Source of the DNA: Diprion similis
Lineage: Eukaryota; Arthropoda; Insecta; Hymenoptera; Diprionidae
Direction of reading: 5' to 3'
Length of the DNA: 64,000 bases
NCBI RefSeq assembly: GCF_021155765.1
Contig: NC_060116.1
Coordinates: 13,392,001-13,456,000, forward strand
Shown here: piece after piece, positions 50,778 through 62,878 of the stretch
Layout of the letters: each line of letters starts with the position of its first letter
How positions within the stretch are numbered: position 1 is the stretch's first letter
The notes under the pieces: model-generated
Database searches by the model: none
Seen by the model: the letters and a program-made list of their open reading frames with translations, nothing else
Told to the model about the DNA's origin: nothing
Translations under genes and position numbers: made by a program

Positions 50778-51752
50778 ATTTCACCCTGAACTTTTCAATA
50801 CCGTGAGGACCCCGAGTGATCACGATCAGTGCGTACAGTTGCCAACACAAAAACCTATCGTCGAATAATTACGCACCATTTGAGCCTTCGGGTGATTCGA
50901 CATCGCGGAAAGGCCCTGTAAAATATCGTGCGTGCACAGTTGATGAGTTTTGGAATGTTTTTGAATGTATATACGAATACGAAAACATGTCGTAAATTGA
51001 AAAATAGTATAGAAAATCTTAAATACGTCCAATCTATCAATTTTTGACGTTTCAAGTTTCAATTGATATCTTATGAATTCTAATAATAAGATATGCGAAT
51101 ATCTCTGACTTCCAGTATGTATGTATACATACATATGCGTATGAGGAAATTTTCATGAAGATAAAATAGAGAAATAAAGAGAGAAAGAGAGAAGGAGAGG
51201 GAGAAAAAAAAAACGTTTGAAGTCGAAAAACAATTAAGAAATTTCAACATAATAATACAGTCACCACCTAACCACAACTTATTTTCTCATTCTTTAAATT
51301 ATTTTGCTTTCTTTTTACATACATATATAACGTTGTTTCGATAACTGTTAAATCTTAACGGGTTAATTTAATAAACAGAAAGCAGCAACTGTAAGCTATT
51401 AAATTTAACGACACGAGCAGTAGAAGGTCCGCGTGTCTACGAAGTAATTTACAACCGCCTTTTAAAAAAAGTATTCTCGCTTATTTTTGTTATTATTTAT
51501 TTCAATCATCTTGTGCAACCCTCTCGTCACCTCGTCGTCTCTCTCATAGTCCGTATACGTCATTTACTGGAAACAACCCAGGCAGGCGTCCTAGGAGTTC
51601 GAGTTCGAGCTAGCAAGAGATTTTTTAACGAGGTTTTGTGTGATGGCAGCGCGCGTTGTGGCGGAATGATAAAATAGGTAAAGATGGACGAAAATGGCAT
51701 GTAAGGTGTTGGTAAATTCCAGTGAAATGTTTGGTTATTTTCGCCGCCTAGG
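50778..51752. promoter_or_regulatory. Shared head-to-head region between MMS19 and UBTD genes
   Basis: The two start codons are 976 bp apart and point away from each other. The region contains a purine-rich tract at about 51170-51215 and no recognisable protein. A bidirectional promoter is plausible; two separate promoters would fit as well. Confidence 0.4.
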
Positions 51753-53550
51753 ATGGGAGGCTGCATAGGCATAACAAGGGCTAGGAACGGCTCTGTTGAC
51801 GACACGTCGGGCAACTCTACGAGGACAAATTCAGGTGAGAAACAATATTTTCAACAAACACCAACTAACCTTGGAAATCACGTACACCTGATATGGGTCA
51901 CCGCATGAAACCTATAATTTATTCAAAACGCAATTTAGAACTCGACGGCGGTCTCTTTTACGTTCACATTTCTTCTTTTTTAGAAATTATTTCTTGATTT
52001 TTTTTTTTTCACCCCAGAATACCGACTCGTAACATTATGTATATTGCACACGATGAAATGATGAAGGAACAAAAAAAAGAAGTGGAAAGAAAGTTTTAAA
52101 AAAATAACTTCTCATGTATACGATATTCCTCATTTACAACGTAGCTTTCGTTTTTACTTACTTCTACTTGTGATTTTAATTTCTATTTGCTGATGTAGGT
52201 ACCTTGTTAAGCTGTGACCTAAATTGTAAAACAAATGCCAGACCTCGATCCACGCTACCAAACATAGCCTCAATGGCTCAATAGATTTTTTTTCAACAAA
52301 AAGACTAAGCGTAGAACTGTTTTTTATACCACATCAAAACCTCTTCACATAGCTAGAAGTTTGTATTTTTACTGTTCTATTAGTTATTCCAATCAATAGA
52401 TCGAGCTATTTGACCAATATCTGCTGGAAAATCTACAGATTTATAATCATTATTTTACGATGGTTTTTAGCCTATCCGTATCCACCTAAGATAAAGTTGT
52501 AAAACAAATGTCAAACACTTTGCGTAAGTTGAAAATATTAATTATTCCATTCATTTTTATAATTTCATGTAGGAAATTCAAGAAAAAACCATCCGCTTTG
52601 CCACGAAGTGATCAGATGGAAGTCGGACGTTCCTTTGACGGAGGGTCAGCTCAGAAGCAAGAGAGATGAATTTTGGGACACTGCGCCAGCGTTTGACGGG
52701 CGCAAAGAAATATGGGACGCCTTAAGGGCTGGCGCAACCGCGGCTGAGGCCCAAGACTATCAGTTGGCACAGGCTATTTTGGATGGAGCTAATGTCTCTG
52801 TGCCTAATGGATATTTAACTGAGTGTTACGATGAATTGGGAACTAGATATCAGGTTCCCATTTACTGCTTGTCATATCCAATAAATATTGTTAAAGAAGA
52901 CAGCGGTAGAGATTCGCCGGCTGACTGTTCTGGTAAGGGTAAGATTTACTGAAATATCAAGTAGATTACTAGTTTATTGTAAAAACTGGTGTGCTCTGTA
53001 TCTTCTTAAACTAACTATTTGGTTCTTTTCTCTCTACCACAGAGCCCGTCGACGGAGGCACAGAAATGACTTTGAAACTTAGGCTATCTACTACCCTAGG
53101 AGATGTTAAATTACCCGTTTATAGTAAAGACACGATAGGAGCTGCCAAGAAAAAGTTGCAGGTATGATTGTTACTATGCGCAATGGTATCAATTTTGCAA
53201 TATAATCACATTGCTGTGTTTGATTAACAGAATGAACAATAATTAGTAATTCTCAATTCACTTCGTCAAATCAGCTTTACAAATTTGCTCAACATTCACG
53301 CTAGTCCTTGCTTTAATTCCATTTTTTTTTTTTTTTTTTTTTTCTTTTACCACAATTATATTTAATTATTCATTCTTTAACGGCACAGAGTCAAGAAGGT
53401 CTGGAGCCATCAAGGCAAAGGTGGTTTTTTGGAGGAAAACTACTCGGGGACAAGATGCACATAGAAGAAGCTAAGATTCAACAAAGTTACGTAATACAAG
53501 TAATTGTAAATCCGGAAAAAATTGACACCAGCCCTACAAAAACTAGTTGA
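51753..53550 (+). CDS. UBTD2: Ubiquitin domain-containing protein, UBTD1/UBTD2 type
   Basis: Four exons, 51753-51834, 52573-52932, 53043-53161 and 53389-53550, in phase, 240 residues (human UBTD2 234). The N terminus MGGCIG has Gly2 for myristoylation and Cys4 for palmitoylation, as in vertebrate members. The N-terminal UBTD domain is clear: [37 protein letters not shown], then [19 protein letters not shown]. The C-terminal ubiquitin-like fold starts near residue 160 ([15 protein letters not shown]) and includes the [15 protein letters not shown] block and YVIQVIVN. Vertebrate UBTD proteins associate with E2 ubiquitin-conjugating enzymes and are reported to affect degradation pathways. Insects appear to have one member, so UBTD1 versus UBTD2 is not meaningful; the symbol is the closer match from memory. 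Confidence 0.95.
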
Positions 53551-56500
53551 ACTTGACAAATTGTATATGGGAGTTAAGTGACGCTAACTTTTACTGCGAA
53601 AAAGATCTTTAAAAGGACATTCCTTAACACAGATTACTAAAGTTCAACGTGTCTATTCAGTGATGATTTCTGTACTACTCTTACCATTTCCTTTTGTTTT
53701 TATATTATTTTTTGATTGACGTACGGTGCAGCAGCTGGTAACATTCCAGTTTTTTATAAGGAAGTTTTTACTACCTTTACAATCAAAGATCAGAATAGAA
53801 AAGAAGAACTTGTTCCTAGAATGCAAAAATTTCATATATATATAACGTTATATATACCGTAATAATTAATGACATATGGCTACATACTTGGATAATTTTG
53901 AAATTATACGTTCGAGCTTATACGGTCAATAGAGTATTTGGATTGAACTAGAAACAATATAGTGAAAACTTGTACTGTTTGCTAACTCACTGTTTAACTC
54001 TGCGACATAATTATGTGCTTGATGTACAATCAAGTTTGTAGATCTATTGAAATGTAACCAAATGTTTCACCAGTACAGAACACATTTTAACAGGCTGTGT
54101 TTACTTTTTATGGCAGGACTTTGGAATTTTTTCTTAATATTTTTTTCTTTGTGTATTGAATCGATATAGTGATATAAAATAGTATCTTATTTCCAGCTCA
54201 AATAACCACTGAAACAAACTTTATCTTTGATACCATGGCCTAGTGAGAATTCTAGTTAAGACTTGGTCAAAAGACTTACGTTTAAAAATGGACCGTTTGC
54301 TCCTTCCTACAAGCATATTAAAGTAAATTATTGTACTATTTTTTAAACTGAATTTGAAGGCACAGAGTGAAAGTTTTTTGAAAATTGCACAATGAATGTG
54401 AGGAAACATTTTTATGTTGCTAAATTAGTATTGAGATAGAAATCGAACTAGTCGTCAACGTTTTGATACACAAGTGATTGTAGGTATATTTTTTCTCAAG
54501 TAGTAAAGTACTTCTGATCAGAAGATTTTGAAACACATACACACGCGTCACACGTTTGTCATAAAGATCTTTATACAGATTAACCCAGATGAATAGCGAG
54601 CTAAAAGCCCAATTTTTCACTTGCAATTTTCTAAAATCCTTTAAATTTAGCTACATGGTATCTCAACCAAAGTGTCATGACTCGAAATTTGTAGAAAAGA
54701 CGAGCTAAATGCTGACTTAGGTGAAGCAAATTCTCTGTCCATCTTTCTCTAAACGAATGAAGCTAGATAATGTTGGACAGGACTCGATGCTTCAATTTCT
54801 GTGTCCTCACTAGTTATTCAACTTCATTTCGTTTTTTCTTTCGTAACTTACATCCCGGGTACACCCATATAGAGTAATGACACCTTTTCCGATTAATGAT
54901 TTCGCAACGATCGATTCAACTAATATACATAAACATAATATGACCATCCTTCACAAACTGGGTTTTATATAATATATTTAGGCGTATGTATTTTAATTTA
55001 TAAATTATCAGCAACAACTATATATTATATTATTATATAAATGCGGTAATTAGAAGACAGTTTAATATAACTCAGTTTGCGAAAGATTTTTCAATACCTA
55101 ATTACCTACAACTATAATATATGCGTGTACATATTTAATATTTTATGCATTTCCTTAATGTAACTACCTGCCAGTTTAAATTATTTTGGTATTGATCGAG
55201 GTATATACCAAGATTAAAATTTGGTAATATGCGAAGTATTGTGATTTGTCTGGCTTCATGGATCAGTATCGCCAAATATCAATATCATTTTCAAATAGAG
55301 TAGACAAATTGTATGAAAAAACATTTAAGCGAAAGAGAAATGCACTCCTTCAACTTCTAAAAATCTCGTATAGTGGTGAACATTATGCATAATATTGGAC
55401 ATTTCACGTGATAAAGTCTTTGTAAAATATGGACTTCGTTGCTGATCTAATATTACAAATCAAACTGAACGATTACGCAAGAAATTTTTGACTAGCAATC
55501 AGCAGATTGCGTTGTAAATCTTGAAACTTTTTAGTGCCTCGAATTATCCTGCAGACAATAGAAGAATATAGACTTAACAAAAAAAAAAAATATATATCCG
55601 CGTTCACCTTAGTTTTGTGATAAACTAAGTGCTCTTTGAAAGTCTGCGTAGTTCAGTAATTGAAAAATCAATTCTCTTTGTAATGAAAATAAAGGTAGTT
55701 TCGCATTTATGTACTGTAATATATTTCATAACTATCAATTAATGACTTTTTCATAGTTCAACTTGTAAATGCGTAAACAAATTTTATCAGACTGATGCAA
55801 CTATAATCATGAAAAACAATTCGAAAAGAATAAACAACTATTTATTACGGAAGTCTCATACATACGAAATTAATCCTTCGATTATAAACTTTTCTTGTTA
55901 AGGAGTCTTTTATAATGTTTTTGTAACTTATCACAAGGCGAATGTGCTATTCATAGAATCTGCATTCAAATTTTTTTTCCAGCAAATTGCAAATTTTGGG
56001 TTAAAATTATAGCGTATGTAGCAGGAGGGAATATTGCAATCATTACACAGCCATGTCACAAAAATACTCTTAGATATGTTGCGTTTTACAAGGAAGCGGC
56101 GATGACGCAACAAGAAACACGTTGTGAATGTAAATATAAAAAGTGTTACAATTTAAAAGTGCAATTTCTATAGCGTGTGGTGATTTCATTACACAAATGA
56201 TGTTGCCACATTGGACCAATGTGTATAAGAAAACAATTACAAGAAAAAAAATTGATTAAAATAAATTACAAAAGGAACAAAAACACTATTATGAAGTAAT
56301 TTAGTAACTGATTGGAGATGACCAACTTAGTATGACTACCAATGAAATTGAGTGATTTTGACATTGAGATTGGGGGTAAAAGTCTAGTAATTGAAACCTC
56401 TGATAGAACGGAACATTTTTTGAGCGAGTCAGACAGTATATACACAAATGACACAGCGATAAATTCTAATTAATTAGGTAGAAAATAAATCTTGAAGATT

Positions 56501-57096
56501 TTCATTTTTTTTTAACGAAAATTACCGTCATTTACACACATATGTATTAAATAAATATCCAATCAAGTCCGTTGAGTGAAAATTTTATTCTAAAAAAAAA
56601 AAATAAATAACAAATATTAAGGATAAATATCAAACTAACTCGGTTTATACCACGTAAGGCAATATTTTAATGTTTGACAAAATTATAAAGAATTCAATTG
56701 TTGTATTATTTAAGAACAAAAAAAATAAATAAATAATAACAATAATAATAAATGAAGTAAAAACGTAAGCTTCGATATTTTTGTCATAGGTTTAACGTAA
56801 TAGTATATGTATAATTAAAATTAATTTTTACAAATAACTATAATATGACTGCACACTACGTTGACAAATAAATTAGCATAATGTTGTAAACTCATCACCT
56901 CCTTCTCTTTAACATCTGTTCCTACTTTTCAGTCTGACATGCTTTTCGCAATTGATCGCGGTTTCATAATTCGTGTTAAAGTGAAAACAAAACAGTTTCA
57001 TCCTCGGCGAGATACTAAACGCTATTTCTGAGCTTCATAATACAGAAAAACAATAAGATATAAAAATTGTGAATCTTGTATCGTAAATTGTATTTT
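53551..57096. other. Convergent spacer between UBTD and COX15 genes
   Basis: About 3.5 kb of AT-rich DNA holding the 3' UTRs of both genes and simple repeats (for example TA-rich 55015-55035, A runs near 55580 and 56595). No gene recognised. Confidence 0.6.
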
Positions 57097-57102
57097 TTTA
57101 TT
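57097..57102 (-). terminator. Polyadenylation signal AATAAA (minus strand), COX15
   Basis: TTTATT on the plus strand, about 100 bases after the COX15 stop codon. Confidence 0.55.
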
Positions 57103-57198
57103 ACTGTCATATCATCGCAGCGCTCTATTTTACATTTCTCCAATTATTTGCAAAGTAATACTATTTTGTACAAACCTGGAGCTAACTTGTAGACAAAT

Positions 57199-59144
57199 TC
57201 ACTTGGGCAGCTTTTTAACATATTTTAATTCATGGCAAAGCCACGTCGCTGCAGAGAGTAGTGCCAAACTTCCCGACTGATGGGAAGCTGCTAGTGGGAC
57301 GGGAACATAATGTAAAAGTGTCGTAATACCTAGAAGAACCTGCAGATACCCTAAGCACAAAACAGCCATTGCGGCCTTTGCCCCCCGTCCAGGCAAGGTG
57401 TACTTCCGTGAAATCCACCAAGTTGCTGTGATCATTGAAAGTGTTGTAATACCCTGAAATAAGATAATGTTTCAGCAAAACCAATTTACGACTTTGAGCT
57501 ATCAAAAGTATTTAAATTGTCATCAGGTAACTCACTAATATTCTATGATCAAATTGTACAGTTGTCGGATTTTCAGTGAAATTTCTAAGTGTAGGTGAAA
57601 TGGCGAGTATGTCATCAGGTATCCATTTGTCTCCCATTTTCGGAAATGAGTTATAAACAAGTCCGGCATCCATCCCGGCAACAAAGGCGCCAGATATAGC
57701 CGTGAGGAAGATAAGGCCTTTTGTTGAATGGGTCATCATTCGTAGCTTTCGTAGACCCTTTGTCAAATTGGAATCAAAGTTTCGCGAGCCAAAATAATCT
57801 ACAGCCACTCTCTGAGCGGGAATCAATTTGTCCAATGCGTTGTAGAGAAAGCCAGTGTAGATAATAAATGCTAACCCAAGGTGTGAGGCCAGACGATATT
57901 GAGAAACTCTCGGTACATCAGAAGGACCATCGAATCTGTCCTCTAGCCCAGATTTGACCATGTACCAGCCCATTAATCCTTGCATGCCAATCAGAGTTCC
58001 AAGAGCAGTAACTCTTAGCTTTGTTTTCTTATCGAACCAACCCTTTGTCCAGAAATATGTCGCCGGAATTATGAATGCAGCACCTATCAGGCGTCCCCAT
58101 GTTCTATGCAAATATTCCATCCACCAGATGCGCTTGAACTCTTCCAATGTTATGTTTTTGTTCGTTCTGCAAAACACAGAAATGTTTAGCTCATTGGAAA
58201 TCTGAAATAACAAAGTTTTGAATACAAGTAAATATGTGGTATCGTGAAATGGTAAGTAAACATACGATAAAATTTGTACACATAATGTGAAGGATTTCTT
58301 ACATTTTGAATTCTGGAAACTGTTTGTATTTCTCAAACTCTTCGATCCAGTCGTGTTCCGTTGAAGGCATTTTTTCTCCAAGTAATTTCCACGTCACCAT
58401 AGATAATCCTGATTCAGTGAGTCTGGTAACACCTCCTGAATGTAGCGGCAAGGTGAAGTAATTATAAAAACAGTGATCAGTATAAGATACTTTATTGCCT
58501 TATTTCAAAAAATTTTCAGTCTCATAAGCAAGTAACTGATAATACAATAATTTATAACGACTCAAAACTCGAATAAGTTTAGATGTGGAATAAATAGAAA
58601 TTCAACGGTTGAAATTATAAACTAGATTAAGAATAGGCAATTAACCATATATTCTTAATGAAACGTTGACTAATGCATAGCGCAGATGCCCTGATCACTT
58701 TCCATAAGTCTCATCTGTTACAATTTTAACAACATAGCGAACACAAAAGTAAAAAATTATATAACCGACAATACCTAAAGCTACTGCAATGAAAACCATC
58801 CCACTACATGTCAGCATCCAGGTGCCGACAATTTTCTTTGAATTTGGAGTTGCTTTGGATGCATAATTCAGTGCTATGGTACCGGTCTGTCTTAGTAGGC
58901 TCTGAAACTGTGATAGTAAATCAATTTACTAAAAGTTTAGCACTGTACTGCAACAGAATCATTTAAATATTCCACTACAACTTACCCTCCTCATCTGAAC
59001 TGGAATCCTTCGAAAAATGGTCAGTCCATTTGTGTGTGGTGCTTTTGTTGGCACTGAGGAGATGAAGGTTCGTCCGGCGTAACACGAACCTGTCAGATTT
59101 GCTCGACCAAGAACTTTAGCAGACTGACGAGCAACGCTCAACAT
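57199..59144 (-). CDS. COX15: COX15, mitochondrial heme A synthase
   Basis: Five coding exons: 59144-58986, 58901-58775, 58435-58303, 58166-57536 and 57453-57199, in phase, 434 residues (human 410). COX15 sits in the mitochondrial inner membrane and oxidises heme O to heme A for cytochrome c oxidase, working with ferredoxin and COX10. The first ~55 residues are basic and Ser/Arg-rich, as expected of a mitochondrial targeting signal. Family blocks: [79 protein letters not shown] and [14 protein letters not shown]. All four heme-ligand or conserved histidines are present, at about 160, 235, 347 and 408. Eight membrane segments are expected and the hydrophobic runs agree. The start codon faces the alpha-tubulin gene. 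Confidence 0.97.
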
Positions 59145-60076
59145 CGTGTTTCTGTATAATAACGCAATGTGGTGAAATATTTTACGTGATGTAATACTGT
59201 GGGTAACTCACGTAAATATTTGAGGTTAGGTTAGGTTAGATTAACTTACGTGAATGTAAAACGGTTTCTTAAATTATTGTATTTCTTTCAATTGAATGCA
59301 CTGGAAGCATTGAATCTAATTTTTAATTGTTATTTCCTTTTATATCACTTCAACTAAAAGCTACGTTAAATTCACAACTGATAACACCCGCTGATACTAA
59401 ACACCACGCCACACTGACACTTGAACAGCAGACAACTCAAGACCGTCTCGCGGGTCTCGCGATTAGCGATAGATCGACGATGAATCATCGATACGATAGT
59501 TTTAATAGTGAGACTTCGCCTGTGTGTAGGCAAATGTTTCTTGGTTCTTCGTTAGATGTAATGTCAGTTGCCTGAAAACAGGCGGATTCAAGCCCATTAC
59601 TCTGACTTTATTTCGAACCGAAATATTCGATACGAGAAAACTGCAAACGTTTGACACGATTTCGCATGATAATCAGCAATTTCTGCAACTCTTTACTGTT
59701 GGGAATTACGCGAAATTGTCTCAAGCGATTTACTCAGAATACTGAGAGTGAATATTACCTAGCATTGAAATGAAATGTTACGGTAAAAAATTCACCACGT
59801 CTTCGAAGTCAGCTAAAAATTCGGAAATATAATCTGTAGGTAATAAAATGAGCCCAACAGTTGACGAGCTGAAACAGATGAATTCTTGAAACATAGAAAA
59901 AAAAAGTCTCACCATCCGTCAGGATGACGTTTTAGAAATACATTATTTTCGGCCAACTAAAATGCGTTCAAAATTGGACTTTTCGATAAAAATTATAAAA
60001 TAGATTTTCAAAATCATTGAGTACATTCAAAACAATTATAGTTTAAATTTCGACCATATCAAAATTTCATTTTAAA
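59145..60076. promoter_or_regulatory. Head-to-head region between COX15 and alpha-tubulin
   Basis: About 930 bp between two divergent start codons. Contains a TTAGG-type repeat near the COX15 side (separate entry) and the motif ATCGATACGATAG at about 59488, close to a DREF site. No protein recognised. Confidence 0.4.
59222..59240. repeat. Short interstitial telomere-like repeat, TTAGG
   Basis: GAGGTTAGGTTAGGTTAGAT: three TTAGG units, the ancestral insect telomere motif, about 80 bp upstream of the COX15 start codon. Short copies like this are known from promoter-proximal DNA of many insects; no function is shown here. Confidence 0.8.
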
Positions 60077-62878
60077 ATGGCCAAGGCCAAAGGTCAAGCG
60101 ACACGTAAGGCAGGAGAGGTTGTGACGATATTTGTAGGTCAAGCTGGAACCCAGATGGCAAATGCATGCTGGGAACTTTTTTGCTTGGAACATGGAATCA
60201 AGCCGGATGGATATCTTTACGACGGTTTCAAAGTAGTCGATAAGACGTTTCAGAAATTCTTCGCACCATCTCAAGTAACTCTACAAAATGATACGCTCTC
60301 ATTGCCAAGTTAATCAGCGAGTTGCCATTTTTCAGTTTATCACGCCTATTCTTTGCAAAGAGTAAAAATGAGTTCTAAGATATATATATGTGTTTTTTTT
60401 TTTTTTTTGTGGGACGGAAGGGGTGTCATTCACACGCGTTTGCATCGTCTCTCAATTACTGCTGTAAATTTTTTTCTGCGTTAAGGCTAGCAAAATGGTA
60501 CCTCGCACAGTGATTGTAGATCTTGAGCCAACAGTGATCGACGAGATCCGAACCGGTGCCTACAGAGATCTATTCGATCCATCGTCATTGATATCTGGCA
60601 AGGAAGACGCAGCTAATTGTTACGCTAGAGGCTATTATTCGGTGGGATCTGAGGCAATAGATCTCGTCCTAGATCGCGTTCGAAAAGTATCCGAAGGATG
60701 TCCGAAATTGTCCGGATTCATCGTTTTCAGGTTTACATTAAAAATGTTGATAAAATTACTTGCGACAAGAAGAAAAGTGAAAATGTTCGGAAATTTACAA
60801 AATTGTTCAAAGTTTTCTCAACATATATATATATTATATCTCAGTAAACGATCTTTTCTACCTATTGCACGTAGACAAAAAAAAGTAATATTATAAGCAT
60901 ATTAAAAGCGTATTTTGAATTTAATGTTGCGAAGTTTATATTTGATATTATGACCTCAAAAAATCGCAAAAATGTTTAGTTAAAGGCACATAAAATAGAG
61001 GTCAATTTTAAAGAAAAATTACGAATCATTAATCACAGTTGAGCCATTCAAGGGCGGAATGTTACCAGAGGGTATGAAAGATTAGATTATATGATGCCTA
61101 GTATCCTGCCTTTATTACTGTCCAGTAAGATTCCACTCTCATTGTCAAACAGTGACAAACGGCATACTCATCGTAATATTTAGCGAAAATTGTTCAGTAT
61201 TACGCCCTCTCGACGATAACGATCGCTCTCATGTCAATAATAATAATACAAATAAAATAAATTTCCGTATAGAAATTTTTTTTTCACAGCTTGTTTACAA
61301 TTTTATATTCATAAGGTTCACAGGAATGTATAACCAATTCACAGCGCATATTCACGTGCCTGTAATCTAGTTGTGTTTGAATGTTGACTATGAGGGGCGT
61401 TCGAGTCCAGAAAATATTATCAAACAAAATTTACAATAGTTATTCTTGTTATTTAAATAATTCGAATTATAAAAATAATTCCCCATTCTTAGGATAGTGA
61501 ATGAAGTTAAGAATCATTTATACACGCGTAATTGACAACATCTAACATGGGATGATATTTAATATTGAAAAGATCAAACACACCGATCTGAATGAGATAA
61601 GAATAATATAAATTCTGTTTAAAAATGCTGTATCACGTAATATGTAAGCAGATCTTTCGGCGGCGGTACCGGAAGCGGATTCACCACTCTTCTGCTCGAA
61701 AGCCTGTCCGCCGATTACAGCAAAAAGTCAAAATTGGACCTTGCGATTTACCCGGCACCCAATATCTCCACAGCAGTTGTCGAGCCGTATAATTCGGTAC
61801 TGACTACGCACGGCACCCTCGATTTTGAAGACTGTTGCTTCATCGCGGACAACGAAGCTCTGTACGAAATATGCGACAGGTAGACATACCGATACACGCG
61901 ATTCCTGGTAAAAATTGTTACTTTTACTGCAAATCACCATCGATACGATCGAGCGATTAAAACTTTGCAGAGAACTTATAGCGATATTTTATATGTTATT
62001 ATTTTTTCATTTTTCCTCTAAAATCCGTGCAGTTATTCACTCACTTTCTGAAGGTATAATTGACCTCGCCCTCAGGAACCTCAACGTGTCACGGCCGACT
62101 TATACAAATCTGAACCGGCTGTTGGCCCAAGTGGTTTCGAGCATTACTGCATCCTTGAGATTCGATGGGGCAATAAACGTCAGCCTTGAAGAATTCCAGA
62201 CGAACCTGGTTCCCTATCCTCGAATTCACTTTCCGTTGGTCACCTACTCACCTATCACTAGTTGCTGCAAAGCCATCTTCGAGGAGTCGAGTGTCGCGCA
62301 GATAACGAACGAATGTTTCGAGCCAGCGAATCAGGTTTGTACCTAGGTGGGAGAATAATTTCCGAGGTTTGTCACGATCAATCGACGCTGATTAATCACC
62401 GTGATATGCAGCTGGTCAAGTGCGATCCTCGTAAGGGGGCCTACTTGAGCTGCTGTTTGCTTTACAGAGGGGACGTCAGCCCGACGGACGTAAACCGGGC
62501 GATATCATCTCTGAAAGAGCACAAGTCAATAAAGTTCGTCGATTGGTGCCCAACAGGATTCAAGGTTTCCCTTTTGTGCACTCACGATCAGCTGGATTTT
62601 TAATCGCAATGTATTTTCAGCTGGGCATCAATTATCAGCCGCCGTTAACGGTTCCGAGTGGCGATTTGGCGAAAACGTCTCGTTCCGTCGTCATGCTGAG
62701 CAACAACACGGCCATAAGACACGCCTGGGCCCGAATCGGCAACAAGTACGATCTGATGTTCCAGAAGAGGGCTTTCGTTCATCACTACATCGGCGAGGGG
62801 ATGGAGGAGGAGGAGTTCCAGGATGCTCGTGACGACATAGCTGCACTGATTGAAGATTATAGAGAAATAAACATGTGA
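60077..62878 (+). CDS. Divergent alpha-tubulin with N-terminal extension and no acidic tail
   Basis: Six exons: 60077-60274, 60486-60730, 61652-61879, 62076-62334, 62412-62564 and 62621-62878, in phase, 446 residues. Alpha class is shown by [11 protein letters not shown], the SFGGGTGSG phosphate loop (about 149-157), [34 protein letters not shown] with the Glu that drives hydrolysis of beta-tubulin [13 protein letters not shown] and the alpha-only TVPSGDLAK insert. Odd features: about 12 extra basic residues at the start in place of MREC; the loop that carries Lys40 is shortened and rewritten, so the acetylation site is not evident; and the protein ends EDYREINM with no Glu-rich, Tyr-ended tail. 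Start: ATG in a good context, with no upstream in-frame alternative seen. The acceptor at 60485 was picked because it keeps phase and gives ASKMVPR, matching AGKHVPR. Likely a specialised, perhaps testis or ciliary, isotype. It looks intact, not a pseudogene. Confidence 0.93.

Noticed and set aside
51560-51814. 84-codon minus-strand frame over the UBTD start
   Set aside because: It is antisense to the UBTD first exon and 5' region, with no family match.
60731-60896. Extension of alpha-tubulin exon 2 to the stop at 60896 as a truncated protein
   Set aside because: The phosphate-loop exon at 61652 continues the alpha-tubulin sequence in phase after the donor at 60731, so the read-through is intron.
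60077-62878. Alpha-tubulin as a pseudogene
   Set aside because: All six exons are open, all splice sites fit consensus and phase, and GTP-site residues are intact.
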